This document shows, piece by piece, positions 8,056 to 19,519 of a stretch of 64,000 nt of DNA. The position numbers were made by a program, and so were the translations under genes. Location: contig JAXLRI010000004.1 of assembly GCA_046331175.1 (NCBI GenBank), positions 434,001 through 498,000 of the forward strand, read 5' to 3'. Each line of letters opens with the position of its first letter. The first letter of the stretch is position 1. This DNA is from JAWKIW01 sp046331175. Its GTDB lineage: Bacteria; Actinomycetota; Acidimicrobiia; Acidimicrobiales; Acidimicrobilacustridaceae. A model generated the notes under the pieces. That model saw only the letters and a program-made list of their open reading frames with translations. It did no database searches and was not told where the DNA came from.

Positions 8056-9222
8056 ATGGTGGGGACCAAGGCCTCGAGGTGGGGACCGTTGCTGGCGGTC
8101 GGCGCGCTGCTCGTCGGCATCGTCGGCCTGGCGCCGGCGGCGGGCGCGGCGCCGCCGTCGTTCGCCATCACGCCGCTGCCCACCACGGTGGCGGCCGGGA
8201 CCACGCTGACCGTCTCCGGCGTCGGCTGCCCGCAGTCGCCGCCGCCCACGGTGGACCTCGACGGCCAACCTCCCGTGGCCGTGCAGCTGTGGCGGACCGC
8301 CGAGGGCCGCAACGCGATGGGATCCGCGTACCAGGGCTCGGCGGCGGCCTCCACCTGGCGGATCTTCCACACCCTGCTCGGCCTCCCGAGCGAGCAGTTC
8401 GGGGTGGCCACGCCCGCCGCCGACGGCTCGTGGACCGTGTCGTTCGCCCTGCCGTGGTTCGACGGGGCGGGCCAGTACGAGGTCTCGGCGTGGTGCGGCT
8501 CGCTGGGGCCCGCCGGTCCGTTCGACCTCATGGGGTCGGCTCCCGGAGCACCGCCGGTGACGGCCAGCACCACCGTCACCACGACGGCGACCACACCGGT
8601 CTTCACCCACCTGGCCGACGGCCCCCTGACGGCCTTCATCCCGCCGGTGTCCGCGGTGTCGCTCGGCACCAGTCGCTCGGCCCAGGCGGGCCAGCCCCAG
8701 GACCCCGGCTTCTCGCCGCCGGCTCCGGGCCCCGGCGACCTCGCGTCCGTCACGCCGGGTGACCCGATCGACCTGAGCGGGACCGGTTGCCACCCGCCGT
8801 CGGATGCCGACCCTCCCACTCAGCGCGAGGTCGAGCTGGTCGGCAGCCCGGTGCAGACCGGCGCCCCACCGCTCGGGCCCACGCAGCAGCGGCTGCCGGA
8901 CGTGGCGATCACCATCGGCCAGGGCGGCGAGCTGACGGTGGAGCCGAAGCCGCTGCCGTCACCGGGTGGCTTCCTCGTGCGCGCCGCGCTGAACGCCGAC
9001 GGCAGCTGGAGTGCGTCGACCACCATCCCCGCCGACAGCGCCGCCACCGGCACCTACGTCGTCGTCGCCCAGTGCCTGACCGGGGCCTCGGGGGTCGACA
9101 ACGTGACGGTCGGGCCGTGGCAGCGGGCCAGCCAGGTCTACAGTGCCGTGCCGCTCACCGCGCCGTCGACCACGACCACCACGCCGCCGCCGACCACGGT
9201 CACCCCCGCCTTCACCGGCTGA
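8056..9222 (+). CDS. Secreted Ig-like/adhesin-type protein ending in VTPAFTG
   Basis: A 388-residue exported protein with a Sec signal peptide (basic start, hydrophobic 10-28, AGA cleavage region about 29-32). The mature part reads as two beta-sandwich modules. Each begins with a phrase such as ITPLPTTVAAGTTLTVSGVGC or SVTPGDPIDLSGTGC, typical of bacterial Ig-like repeats, and carries paired cysteines. The last 18 residues, STTTTTPPPTTVTPAFTG, form a Thr/Pro-rich linker ending in the peptide shared with the xylanase at 13625 and the hydrolase at 63067. There is no hydrophobic anchor after FTG. Its role is unknown; a cell-surface or matrix protein is likely. ATG is chosen for the signal peptide and the leaderless -10 box. 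Confidence 0.8.
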   Translation: MVGTKASRWGPLLAVGALLVGIVGLAPAAGAAPPSFAITPLPTTVAAGTTLTVSGVGCPQSPPPTVDLDGQPPVAVQLWRTAEGRNAMGSAYQGSAAASTWRIFHTLLGLPSEQFGVATPAADGSWTVSFALPWFDGAGQYEVSAWCGSLGPAGPFDLMGSAPGAPPVTASTTVTTTATTPVFTHLADGPLTAFIPPVSAVSLGTSRSAQAGQPQDPGFSPPAPGPGDLASVTPGDPIDLSGTGCHPPSDADPPTQREVELVGSPVQTGAPPLGPTQQRLPDVAITIGQGGELTVEPKPLPSPGGFLVRAALNADGSWSASTTIPADSAATGTYVVVAQCLTGASGVDNVTVGPWQRASQVYSAVPLTAPSTTTTTPPPTTVTPAFTG

Positions 9223-9244
9223 TCGATCCCCGTCCGCCCGCGGA

Positions 9245-9434
9245 CCTGATGACATTCCGTCCGGCCCCCGGACGCATCCTCATCAACCTCCACCACGCTC
9301 GCCGACCACCCGCGAGCCTGATGACAACGCGTCCGGCCCCCGGACGCATCCTCATCAACCTCCACCACGTTCGCCGACCGGCCGCGAGCCCGATGACAAC
9401 ATGTCCGGCCCCCGGACGCATCCTCATCAACCTC
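9245..9434. repeat. Three tandem 72-bp units, each an imperfect hairpin
   Basis: Units begin at 9245, 9317 and 9389, with the third cut short. Each contains the core GTCCGG-CCC-CCGGAC (9259-9273, 9331-9345, 9403-9417) inside a wider imperfect inverted repeat running from TGATGACA to ATCCTCATCA (15 of 18 arm positions match in the middle copy). The array fills the gap between two convergent genes, so it could act as a two-way terminator or a REP/BIME-like element. Read on the minus strand it spells a repeated peptide, but that frame has no gene context. Confidence 0.85.
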
Positions 9435-9469
9435 GGAGGCGGGCGCGGGGACGATGGACGAGGGGCGAG

Positions 9470-11107
<1,638 letters not shown>

Positions 11108-11115
11108 GGGGGGCG

Positions 11116-11121
11116 ACGCTA
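11116..11121 (-). promoter_or_regulatory. -10 box TAGCGT of the ABC-F gene, likely leaderless
   Basis: On the minus strand TAGCGT is followed by 8 bases and then the GTG at 11107. Confidence 0.5.
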
Positions 11122-11197
11122 GCGGCCGGTCACCGCCGAGCCGCCCGGGTTCCCGCCCCGACCGACCCGGCCCTGCGCCCGGTGACGGCGGGTCGGA

Positions 11198-12058
11198 TCA
11201 GCCAGCGGGTGGCGGCGGGGGCGGCGGGACCGGGGGCTCGGGGGCCGAGGGAGGCGGCGTCACGGGGAACGAACCCGGCGCCGGCGGCGGAGCCTGCGGG
11301 AACGACCCCGGCGAAGGCGGCGGGGCCTGCGGCTGCGGGTACGCACCGGGGGCCGGCGGCTGCTGGGGGTAGGCCCCTGGGGCGGGGACCGGACCGGGGG
11401 CACCGGGGAACCCCGCCGACGCGGCGGTCATCGCCACGGCGGGCTTCTTGCGGAGGGCGTGGACGATGAAGCCGAGCACCGCGACCACGGCGACGATGAA
11501 GAACAGGCCACTGCCGAGGATCACCAGCCCGACCACCGCCGACACGTCGTCGGCCGGGTTCGAGGTGGACGACACCGGGGTCGACGACACCGAACCGGTC
11601 GACACCGAGTCGGCGGGCACGCAGTACGTGGTCGTGGTCGTCCCTCCACCGGAGATGTCGCCGGCGACGATGGTCCCGGGGGTGCCGGGGGGCAGGGTCA
11701 CGCCGGGCGGAAGGGTCACCGTGTCGGAGGTGCCGTCGGCCTTCTGGATGGTGATGGTGGCGACCGTCGTCGGGGCGGCCGGATCGGTCGTGCTCGTCGT
11801 GGTGGTCGAGCAGATCGGCGTACCGCTGCTGGACCCCGATGAGCTCGACCCCGAGCTGGAGCTGCCGCTGGACGAGCTGCCGCTGGACGACGACCCGCTG
11901 CTGGACGAGCCACCGCTCGACGAGCGTCCCGAGCGGCTCGAGCCACCGCCACTGCTGCCGCCCGAGCGCCCACCGCCGCTGCCGCCGCCGGCGCGCCACG
12001 GGACGTGATCGACGCCGACCGATGCCGTCACGCCGCCGCGCACCTGCAGATCTGCCAT
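11198..12058 (-). CDS. Low-complexity membrane protein with SSSSG repeats and Pro-rich tail
   Basis: A protein of about 286 residues with no recognised domain. Residues 24-79 are Gly/Ser-rich and include five perfect SSSSG repeats (51-75). A Thr-rich region follows with two cysteines (about 83 and 146) flanking a small possible beta domain. One strong membrane segment lies at about 174-201, ended by RKK. Residues 210-286 are Pro/Gly/Tyr/Gln-rich (repeats like PAPGAYPQ and PPPSPGSF) and presumably cytoplasmic. No signal peptide is clear, so topology is uncertain; Ser/Gly outside and Pro-rich inside fits the positive residues. The ATG at 12058 is preferred over a GTG at 12085 because GGGA lies upstream. 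Actinobacterial proteins with such Pro-rich tails often sit at the division or polar machinery, but that is only suggestive. Confidence 0.6.
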   Translation of the reverse strand: MADLQVRGGVTASVGVDHVPWRAGGGSGGGRSGGSSGGGSSRSGRSSSGGSSSSGSSSSGSSSSGSSSSGSSSSGSSSGTPICSTTTTSTTDPAAPTTVATITIQKADGTSDTVTLPPGVTLPPGTPGTIVAGDISGGGTTTTTYCVPADSVSTGSVSSTPVSSTSNPADDVSAVVGLVILGSGLFFIVAVVAVLGFIVHALRKKPAVAMTAASAGFPGAPGPVPAPGAYPQQPPAPGAYPQPQAPPPSPGSFPQAPPPAPGSFPVTPPPSAPEPPVPPPPPPPAG

Positions 12059-12120
12059 GCCAGTCCCATCCCAGACGAGTCCCACGCGGGCACGGGACCA
12101 CAGCGGGGCCCCGCGCCACC

Positions 12121-12137
12121 TGAGTATGGGCTACTCA
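12121..12137. promoter_or_regulatory. Palindrome TGAGTA-n5-TACTCA, candidate operator
   Basis: A perfect 6-bp-arm inverted repeat lies in a locally AT-richer patch 117 bases before the carotenoid oxygenase start and 63 bases upstream of the divergent membrane-protein gene. The symmetry suits a dimeric repressor; none is encoded next to it. Confidence 0.4.
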
Positions 12138-12253
12138 TTCCTCCTCCTACGAACCGGTCGGTCCCACCCAGGGCCACGGATCGGAGGTCAGCCGGGAGAG
12201 ACGGAGCGGGGTCCAGCGGCGAAGATGAGATGACCAGCGAGCGGAGGAACGCC

Positions 12254-13615
12254 ATGACCACCATCGACCCGTCCGCGCCGGCGAGCCCCTACGTCCGGGG
12301 CAACTTCGCGCCGGTGGCCACCGAGGTCACCGCCACCGACCTGCCCGTGCGGGGCCAGCTGCCCGCCGAGCTCGACGGTCGCTACCTCCGCAACGGACCG
12401 AACCCCATCGACGCCGTCGGACCCGACTACCACTGGTTCACCGGCGAGGGCATGGTCCACGGGGTCCGGCTGCGCGACGGCCGGGCCGAGTGGTACCGCA
12501 ACCGCTGGGTCCGGTCACCAGAGGTGGCCGCCCACCTCGGCGAGGACGCCCCGCCGAACCCCTACGACGAGACCATCCGCGTCTTCGCCGCCAACACCAA
12601 CGTCATCGGGCACGCTGGGCGCACGTTCGCCATCGTCGAGGCGGGCGCCCCACCGATCGAGCTCACCGACGAGCTCGACACCATCGGTCCGACCGACCTC
12701 GACGGCACCCTGGAGCACCCCTTCTCGGCGCACCCCAAGCTCGACCCGGCCACAGGTGAGCTCCACGTGGCCACGTACTTCTGGGCCTGGGGCAACCAGG
12801 TCCGGTACCTGGTCGTCGACCCCGCCGGGCACGTGCGCCGCAACGTCGACATCCCGGTGCAGGGCGGCACGATGCTCCACGACATCGGGTTGACCGAGCA
12901 GCACGTCGTGATCATGGACCAGCCGTGCGTGTTCGACCTCGAGGTCGCCTTGGCGGGCGGGGCGCTGCCCTACCGGTGGACCGACGACTACACCACGCGC
13001 TTCGGGGTGCTGCCCCGCGAGGGCGAGGCCGACGACATCCGGTGGTTCGAGGTGGAGACCGGCTACGTCTTCCACCCGCTCAACACCTTCGAGCGGGCCG
13101 ACGGGACGATCGTGATGGACGCCGTTCGCCACGACCGGATGTTCGACACCGACCGGTGCGGTCCCAACGAGGGCCCAACCCACCTGCGTCGGTACGAGCT
13201 CGACCCGGCCACCGGACGCGCCACCGAGACCGTGCTCGACGAGCACCCGGTCGAGCTGCCCCGCATCGACGAGCGGCGCACCGGCCGCGAGCACCGGTAC
13301 GGCTACGCCATCGCCTGGGGCGAGGCGGGCGAGCCCGGCCCCACCTACAAGTACGACCTGCAGGCCGGGACCACCGAGGTCCTCGACCACGGCCCCGGGC
13401 GGGGCAGCCTCGAGCCGGTGTTCGTCCCCCGAGCGGGAGGGACGGCCGAGGACGACGGCTGGATCGTGCAGGTCGTCTACGACGCCGACCGCGACGGCTC
13501 GGACCTCGTGCTCACCCAGGCCCAGGACCTCGAGGGCGGACCGGTGGCCGTGGTCGAGCTCCCCCAGCGCGTCCCCTTCGGCTTCCACGGCAATTGGGTG
13601 CCGACGACGTCGTAG
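12254..13615 (+). CDS. Carotenoid oxygenase (RPE65/CCD family)
   Basis: A 453-residue non-heme iron dioxygenase that cleaves conjugated or styrenic double bonds in carotenoids, apocarotenoids, stilbenes or lignin-derived compounds. The four iron-ligand histidines sit in conserved contexts: His160 (FSAHPKLD), His209 (MLHDIGLT), His274 (YVFHPLNTF) and His445 (PFGFHGNW). The N-terminal GRYLRNGPNP and HWFTGEGMVHG blocks are typical. Length fits the family. The ATG has a GGAGGA ribosome binding site 6 bases upstream. It converges on the xylanase gene with only 9 bases between stops. The TGAGTA palindrome upstream may control it. The natural substrate cannot be inferred. Confidence 0.95.
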   Translation: MTTIDPSAPASPYVRGNFAPVATEVTATDLPVRGQLPAELDGRYLRNGPNPIDAVGPDYHWFTGEGMVHGVRLRDGRAEWYRNRWVRSPEVAAHLGEDAPPNPYDETIRVFAANTNVIGHAGRTFAIVEAGAPPIELTDELDTIGPTDLDGTLEHPFSAHPKLDPATGELHVATYFWAWGNQVRYLVVDPAGHVRRNVDIPVQGGTMLHDIGLTEQHVVIMDQPCVFDLEVALAGGALPYRWTDDYTTRFGVLPREGEADDIRWFEVETGYVFHPLNTFERADGTIVMDAVRHDRMFDTDRCGPNEGPTHLRRYELDPATGRATETVLDEHPVELPRIDERRTGREHRYGYAIAWGEAGEPGPTYKYDLQAGTTEVLDHGPGRGSLEPVFVPRAGGTAEDDGWIVQVVYDADRDGSDLVLTQAQDLEGGPVAVVELPQRVPFGFHGNWVPTTS

Positions 13616-13624
13616 CGAAGCGGG

Positions 13625-14926
13625 TCAGCCGGTGAACGTGGGGGTGACCGCGCCGGTCGACGTCGAGACGGGAAGGGCGGATGCCGCGGTCGTCGTGGTC
13701 GTCGACGGCGCCGGCAGGGACGCGCAGGCGACGCCGTCACCGTCGGGGTCGAGCAGCGGGGCGCCGAGGATGCCGGCGTCGAATGCCGCCTGCGCGGCCA
13801 CCTGGTCGGCGTAGGACGCGCAGGTGGGGGCGACCGGCGGCGACTGCAGCGTGGCGACCATCGCGTCGTAGGCCGGCTTGGGCCGGTACTGCTCGTCGAA
13901 GGGCAGCGCCGCGCCGAAGCCGGGTCGCTGGCTCGGGATCCACGAGTGCGCGTCGGTGAAGCCCCACGTGAAGAAGGTGTGGCAGCTCGGCGCCAGCAGG
14001 CAGGCCTGCAGCACCGAGCGGTAGACGGTGGCTTGATCCGCCAGCTTCTCGGGGGTGGCCGGCAGCGGCACGGCCACGTCGAGCTCGGTGATCGACACGG
14101 ACAGGCCGGCGGCCGCGGCCCGGACCATGTTGGCCAGCGTGCGGTTCACGCACGCGTCCCCGCACGCCTCCGTCCCGAGGTGGGCCTGGAACCCGATGCC
14201 GTCGATCGGCACGCCGCGGGCCTTCATCCCGGTGACCATCGCCAGGACGGCGTCGAAGCGCGGGCCCGGTGCCTCCAGGAGGAAGTCGTTGTAGAAGAGC
14301 TTGGCGGACGGATCGGCCTCGTGGGCGAAGGTGAAGGCGAGGTCGAGGTAGTCGGGGAAGCCGATCTTCTGGGCCCACACGTTGGCCCACGGCTGGCCGT
14401 CGAGGCCGATGGCCTCGTTCACGACGTCCCACTCGCGGATGCGGCCGGCGTAGTGCCCGACGACGGTGTGGATGTGGTCGCGGAGCACGGCGATCAGCTG
14501 GTCGCGGGTCCACGGTCCGTTGAGGAGCCAGGCCGGGTTCTGGTTCCACCACGCCAGGTTGTGGCCCCGCACGGCCATGGCGTTGGCCTCGAGGAAGGCG
14601 ACCTGACCATCGGCGGGGGCGAAGGCGTAGGTGCCCGGTGCGGGGTGGATCGGTCCCCACTTCATGTCGTTCTCGGACACGCCTCCGCCGTACTCGTGGG
14701 CGAGCGTGGCCGAGTAGTCGGGGTCGGCCAGCAGGGCGGGCGAGCCGACGGCCGTGCCCATCAGCACGCCGCGGGCCGCCCCGAGGTCGCGCAGGGTCGG
14801 CGCGGCGGCCACCGCCGCCGACGTCGACGGACCGGGGCTCGCCGGCCCCAGGCCGACCACCCCCACCAGCACCGCCGCCACCACGGCGACCACGAACGCG
14901 GCCCGGTGCCCTCGGATCTCCCCCAT
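13625..14926 (-). CDS. Secreted GH10 endo-xylanase with excalibur domain, ending in VTPTFTG
   Basis: A 433-residue glycoside hydrolase family 10 enzyme that cuts internal beta-1,4-xylan bonds outside the cell. Residues 9-42 form a Sec signal peptide. The GH10 barrel covers about 46-360, with acid/base Glu171 (DVVNEAI) and nucleophile Glu281 (SITELDV); HNLAWWNQNP (122-131) and TWGFTDAHSW are family hallmarks. Residues 369-404 form an excalibur-type calcium-binding domain (DPDGDGVAC at 393-401 and an upstream Cys). A Thr/Ser linker then leads to the terminal AVTPTFTG, shared with two other secreted proteins here. ATG 14926 is chosen for the signal peptide and for TACGAT 9 bases upstream; the longer frame is not supported. 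Confidence 0.93.
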   Translation of the reverse strand: MGEIRGHRAAFVVAVVAAVLVGVVGLGPASPGPSTSAAVAAAPTLRDLGAARGVLMGTAVGSPALLADPDYSATLAHEYGGGVSENDMKWGPIHPAPGTYAFAPADGQVAFLEANAMAVRGHNLAWWNQNPAWLLNGPWTRDQLIAVLRDHIHTVVGHYAGRIREWDVVNEAIGLDGQPWANVWAQKIGFPDYLDLAFTFAHEADPSAKLFYNDFLLEAPGPRFDAVLAMVTGMKARGVPIDGIGFQAHLGTEACGDACVNRTLANMVRAAAAGLSVSITELDVAVPLPATPEKLADQATVYRSVLQACLLAPSCHTFFTWGFTDAHSWIPSQRPGFGAALPFDEQYRPKPAYDAMVATLQSPPVAPTCASYADQVAAQAAFDAGILGAPLLDPDGDGVACASLPAPSTTTTTAASALPVSTSTGAVTPTFTG

Positions 14927-14935
14927 GGAGGCCGG

Positions 14936-14941
14936 ATCGTA
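14936..14941 (-). promoter_or_regulatory. -10 box TACGAT of the xylanase gene
   Basis: Minus-strand TACGAT ends 9 bases before the ATG at 14926, and no ribosome binding site is seen between. Confidence 0.45.
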
Positions 14942-14992
14942 GGGCCGGCGCCGCCTCGTCGACGTTCGGCCGTGCCCCTCCAGCTCCACGCT

Positions 14993-15044
14993 GCGAACCT
15001 CCCGCGATTCTGGGGCTTGGTGACTGGTTTTCGCGGGAAGTTCG
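14993..15044. repeat. Dispersed palindromic repeat, copy A
   Basis: This 52-bp element matches 32297-32348 in reverse orientation at 43 of 52 positions. It has terminal inverted arms (CTCCCGCGA and TCGCGGGAAG) around a conserved TGGGGCTTGGTG core. Copy A lies between the divergent xylanase and DtxR genes. It resembles a REP-like or small mobile palindromic unit. Confidence 0.75.
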
Positions 15045-15095
15045 GGGTGGGGGGCGGGGGCCGGGGGGCGGTCGAGGGTTCGGTCGGGGTGACGT

Positions 15096-15137
15096 TTGAC
15101 ATTCGACGGGCCGCGCTGTGGAATCTGCCCCGTCGAA
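15096..15137 (+). promoter_or_regulatory. Promoter and 9-bp-arm inverted repeat before the DtxR gene
   Basis: TTGACA (15096-15101) and TGGAAT (15119-15124) are spaced by 17 bases, a good sigma-70-type promoter. A perfect inverted repeat, TTCGACGGG (15102-15110) and CCCGTCGAA (15129-15137), flanks the -10 box, so a bound dimer would block transcription. Autoregulation by the encoded metalloregulator is the simplest idea, though the 18-base spacer is wider than in classical DtxR boxes. Confidence 0.55.
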
Positions 15138-15162
15138 ACCTCTTTTCGGCCCCTCAAAATTC

Positions 15163-15965
15163 ATGACCATCGACCTGTCGAAATCAGAGCGCGAGACGCT
15201 GAAGGCCATCTATCGGCACACCAAGAACGGTGCCGAGGCCCACACCGGCGACCTCGCCGAGACCCTGGGCGTCAGCCCGGGCACCGTCACGGCCACGGTC
15301 AAGCGCCTGGCCGACCGCGGGCTGGTCGACCACCGGCCGTACCACGGGGTCACCTTCACCGACGACGGCCGCCGGGCCGCCATCGCCTCGATCCGCCGCC
15401 ACCGCATCGTCGAGCGCTTCCTCGCCGACATGCTCGGCTACTCCTGGAACGAGGCCGACCGCCTGGCCCCCACCTTCGAGCACGACCTGCCCGACGAGGT
15501 CGAGGAGCGGATCTTCACCGCCCTGCACCGTCCGAGCACGTGCCCCCACGGGTTCCCCATCCCCGAACCCGAGACCGACCACATCCCCGAGATGCCGCCG
15601 CTGTACGACCTCGAGGCGGGCGACGTGGCCGAGGTGGCCCTGCCGTCGTCCACCGACCCCGAGGTCGTGCGGTTCCTCGAGGAGCTCGGCGTGCGACCCG
15701 GCGTCCGGGTCGAGGTCCGAGAGAAGCACCCCTTCGACGGCCCCCTGGTCCTTCGGGTGGGGGGCGAAGATCGCACGCTGGGCGAGCGCATCGCGCGCCG
15801 CATCTACGTGCGCAAGACCAACGGCGAGGGCCCGGGCACCGCCCGCGGCCGCGCTGCTGGCAAGGGAGCCGGCGACCCCGCCGGTGAGACGGGTGGCGCT
15901 CGCGCCACGACGACCACCGGCGGTGTGCGCACCGCACGGGAGCAACCAAGGAAAGGAAGCAGTCG

Positions 15966-15969
<4 letters not shown>
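15163..15969 (+). CDS. DtxR/MntR-family Fe/Mn-dependent transcriptional regulator
   Basis: A 268-residue metalloregulator. The N-terminal winged helix (about 5-70) contains TGDLAETLGVSPGTVTATVK. The metal-binding and dimerisation helices contain RRHRIVERFLADMLGY (His80, Glu84), then His107 and CPHG (127-130), which fit the family's ligands. Residues 150-225 form the FeoA/SH3-like third domain (EELGVRPGVRVEV). A Gly/Ala/Thr-rich basic tail (226-268) is extra. ATG 15163 is preferred over an in-frame upstream ATG because it follows the mapped promoter and fits the family start. The gene overlaps hppA by four bases (ATGA), so the two should be translationally coupled. Iron or manganese repression of the pair is a reasonable inference. 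Confidence 0.9.
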
Positions 15970-18317
<2,348 letters not shown>

Positions 18318-18371
18318 CCGACCCGCAGACGCCGGAGCCCGCCCACGGGCCCCGGACGCCATCGACAGACG

Positions 18372-18399
18372 AGGGGCCCGGCCACACGGCCGGGCCCTT
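18372..18399 (+). terminator. Intrinsic terminator-like hairpin after hppA
   Basis: Perfect 10-bp arms GGGCCCGGCC (18374-18383) and GGCCGGGCCC (18388-18397) surround an ACAC loop, extended by A-T and G-T pairs. Only TTC follows, so this is a typical weak-U actinobacterial terminator. Confidence 0.75.
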
Positions 18400-18404
18400 C
18401 CGCG

Positions 18405-18456
18405 TCGGGCGGTCGGGCGGGCGGTCGGGCGGTCGGGCGGTCGGGCGGTCGGGCGA
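18405..18456. repeat. Octanucleotide tandem repeat (TCGGGCGG)x6 with one 4-base interruption
   Basis: Two copies, then GCGG, then four more copies (the last ending in A) lie between the hppA terminator and the stop of the esterase gene on the other strand. Confidence 0.85.
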
Positions 18457-18474
18457 GGCTCGCAGAAGGCGGCG

Positions 18475-19431
18475 TCAACGAGAGCGGACCGCGGTGAGGA
18501 TGGCGCCGGAGGCGTCGAGGCCCGGCGCCACCGGGCCGACGAGGCGCGACGGCAGGTACTGGGTGCCGCCGGGCCAGGTGTGGCCCCCGCCGTCGATGCG
18601 CCAGAGGTCCACCGATCGGTGGCCGGGCGCCGACCACCGCACGTGCGTCACCGGCAGACCGGCCCCGGCGACCGGTACCGACGCCGGCGCCACGCCACCC
18701 AGACCGTCGGCGACGACCCAATCGGCGGCGACCGATTCGACCGCGACGGCGACGCCCCGCGGCGCGGGCTCGAGGTCGCCGACGGCATCAGACCGACGGC
18801 CACCGACGAGCCGGGAGAACCCGATCGGACCACCGGCGAAGGGCACGAGCGGGTCGGCGGTGCCGGCGAACAGCAGCACCGAGCAGGGGCGCCGAGGCAC
18901 GGGAACCTCCGAGCGCGACCGCACGGTGGCCGCCCCGGCGACGAGCGCGATCGTCCCGACCGGCACCAGCGCGTGGCGGGCCAGGTGCTCGGACATGAGG
19001 GCGCCGTTGGAGATCCCGGCGAAGGCCACCCGACGGGGATCGGCGTCGGGTCCCGCCAGCTGCTCGACCAGCTGCTGGAGGAAGGCGACGTCGTCCACGT
19101 CCTCCCGACGGCGCAGCCGGGGTGCGCCGCGGTGGTCGTTCCACACCCGCCCCACCCCGTCGGGGAAGGCCACGGACACCCCAACCGCCGGGCCACGCCG
19201 GTGCAGGCGGGTGAGCGCGGCCATCCCGGCACCCGTCCCACCCGCTCCGTGGAGGACGACGAGCAGGGGGGCGGACGGGTCGGCTGCCCGCGCCAGCAGG
19301 CCCGTGCGCGTGCAACCGTCGACGTCGAGCGGGAACGGCACAAGGCCCGTCGATGGATCCGAGCCGGCGCGCCGCAGGCGCCGGTCGCGCGCCCAGGACC
19401 GCAGCGGCCGCGACCGACCTTCACCGTCCAC
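18475..19431 (-). CDS. PHB-depolymerase-like esterase (LpqC / COG3509 type)
   Basis: A 318-residue alpha/beta hydrolase of the polyhydroxybutyrate depolymerase/feruloyl esterase branch. The oxyanion HGAGG is at 61-65, the nucleophile Ser141 in GISNG, the acid Asp193 in GTADPLVPF and the base His284 in GGGHTWPGG. LpqC relatives are usually exported, but here the N-terminus is Arg-rich without a clear signal peptide, so the location is uncertain. It converges on hppA and is divergent from the Tat-exported protein gene. The GTG start is supported by TAGCCT 6 bases upstream. Likely substrates are polyesters or aromatic esters. Confidence 0.88.
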   Translation of the reverse strand: MDGEGRSRPLRSWARDRRLRRAGSDPSTGLVPFPLDVDGCTRTGLLARAADPSAPLLVVLHGAGGTGAGMAALTRLHRRGPAVGVSVAFPDGVGRVWNDHRGAPRLRRREDVDDVAFLQQLVEQLAGPDADPRRVAFAGISNGALMSEHLARHALVPVGTIALVAGAATVRSRSEVPVPRRPCSVLLFAGTADPLVPFAGGPIGFSRLVGGRRSDAVGDLEPAPRGVAVAVESVAADWVVADGLGGVAPASVPVAGAGLPVTHVRWSAPGHRSVDLWRIDGGGHTWPGGTQYLPSRLVGPVAPGLDASGAILTAVRSR

Positions 19432-19437
19432 GCCCGA

Positions 19438-19443
19438 AGGCTA
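19438..19443 (-). promoter_or_regulatory. -10 box TAGCCT of the esterase gene
   Basis: Minus-strand TAGCCT ends 6 bases before the GTG at 19431, leaderless spacing. It is divergent from TAGCGT at 19458-19463 on the plus strand. Confidence 0.45.
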
Positions 19444-19457
19444 GGCGCCGGAGCGGA

Positions 19458-19463
19458 TAGCGT
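19458..19463 (+). promoter_or_regulatory. -10 box TAGCGT of the Tat-exported protein gene
   Basis: TAGCGT lies 56 bases before the GTG at 19520, giving a leader of about 50 bases that ends with a GAGGAGG ribosome binding site. Confidence 0.4.
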
Positions 19464-19519
19464 GGCGGCGACGACCAGGCGGCGGACGGGCCTCCCCGCC
19501 TCGACACGAGGAGGCCCCC

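Noticed and set aside
9245..9434. CRISPR-like array
   Set aside because: Only three units are present, the whole 72-bp unit is conserved with no unique spacers, and no cas gene is near.
15102..15137. Classical 19-bp DtxR/IdeR box
   Set aside because: The arms are 9 bp but separated by 18 bases, and the TTAGGTTAGN-type consensus is absent; it is reported only as a generic inverted repeat at the promoter.
18405..18456. Replication origin or integration iterons
   Set aside because: The 8-bp units are a simple repeat beside a terminator; there is no dnaA-box pattern, AT-rich region or replication gene.
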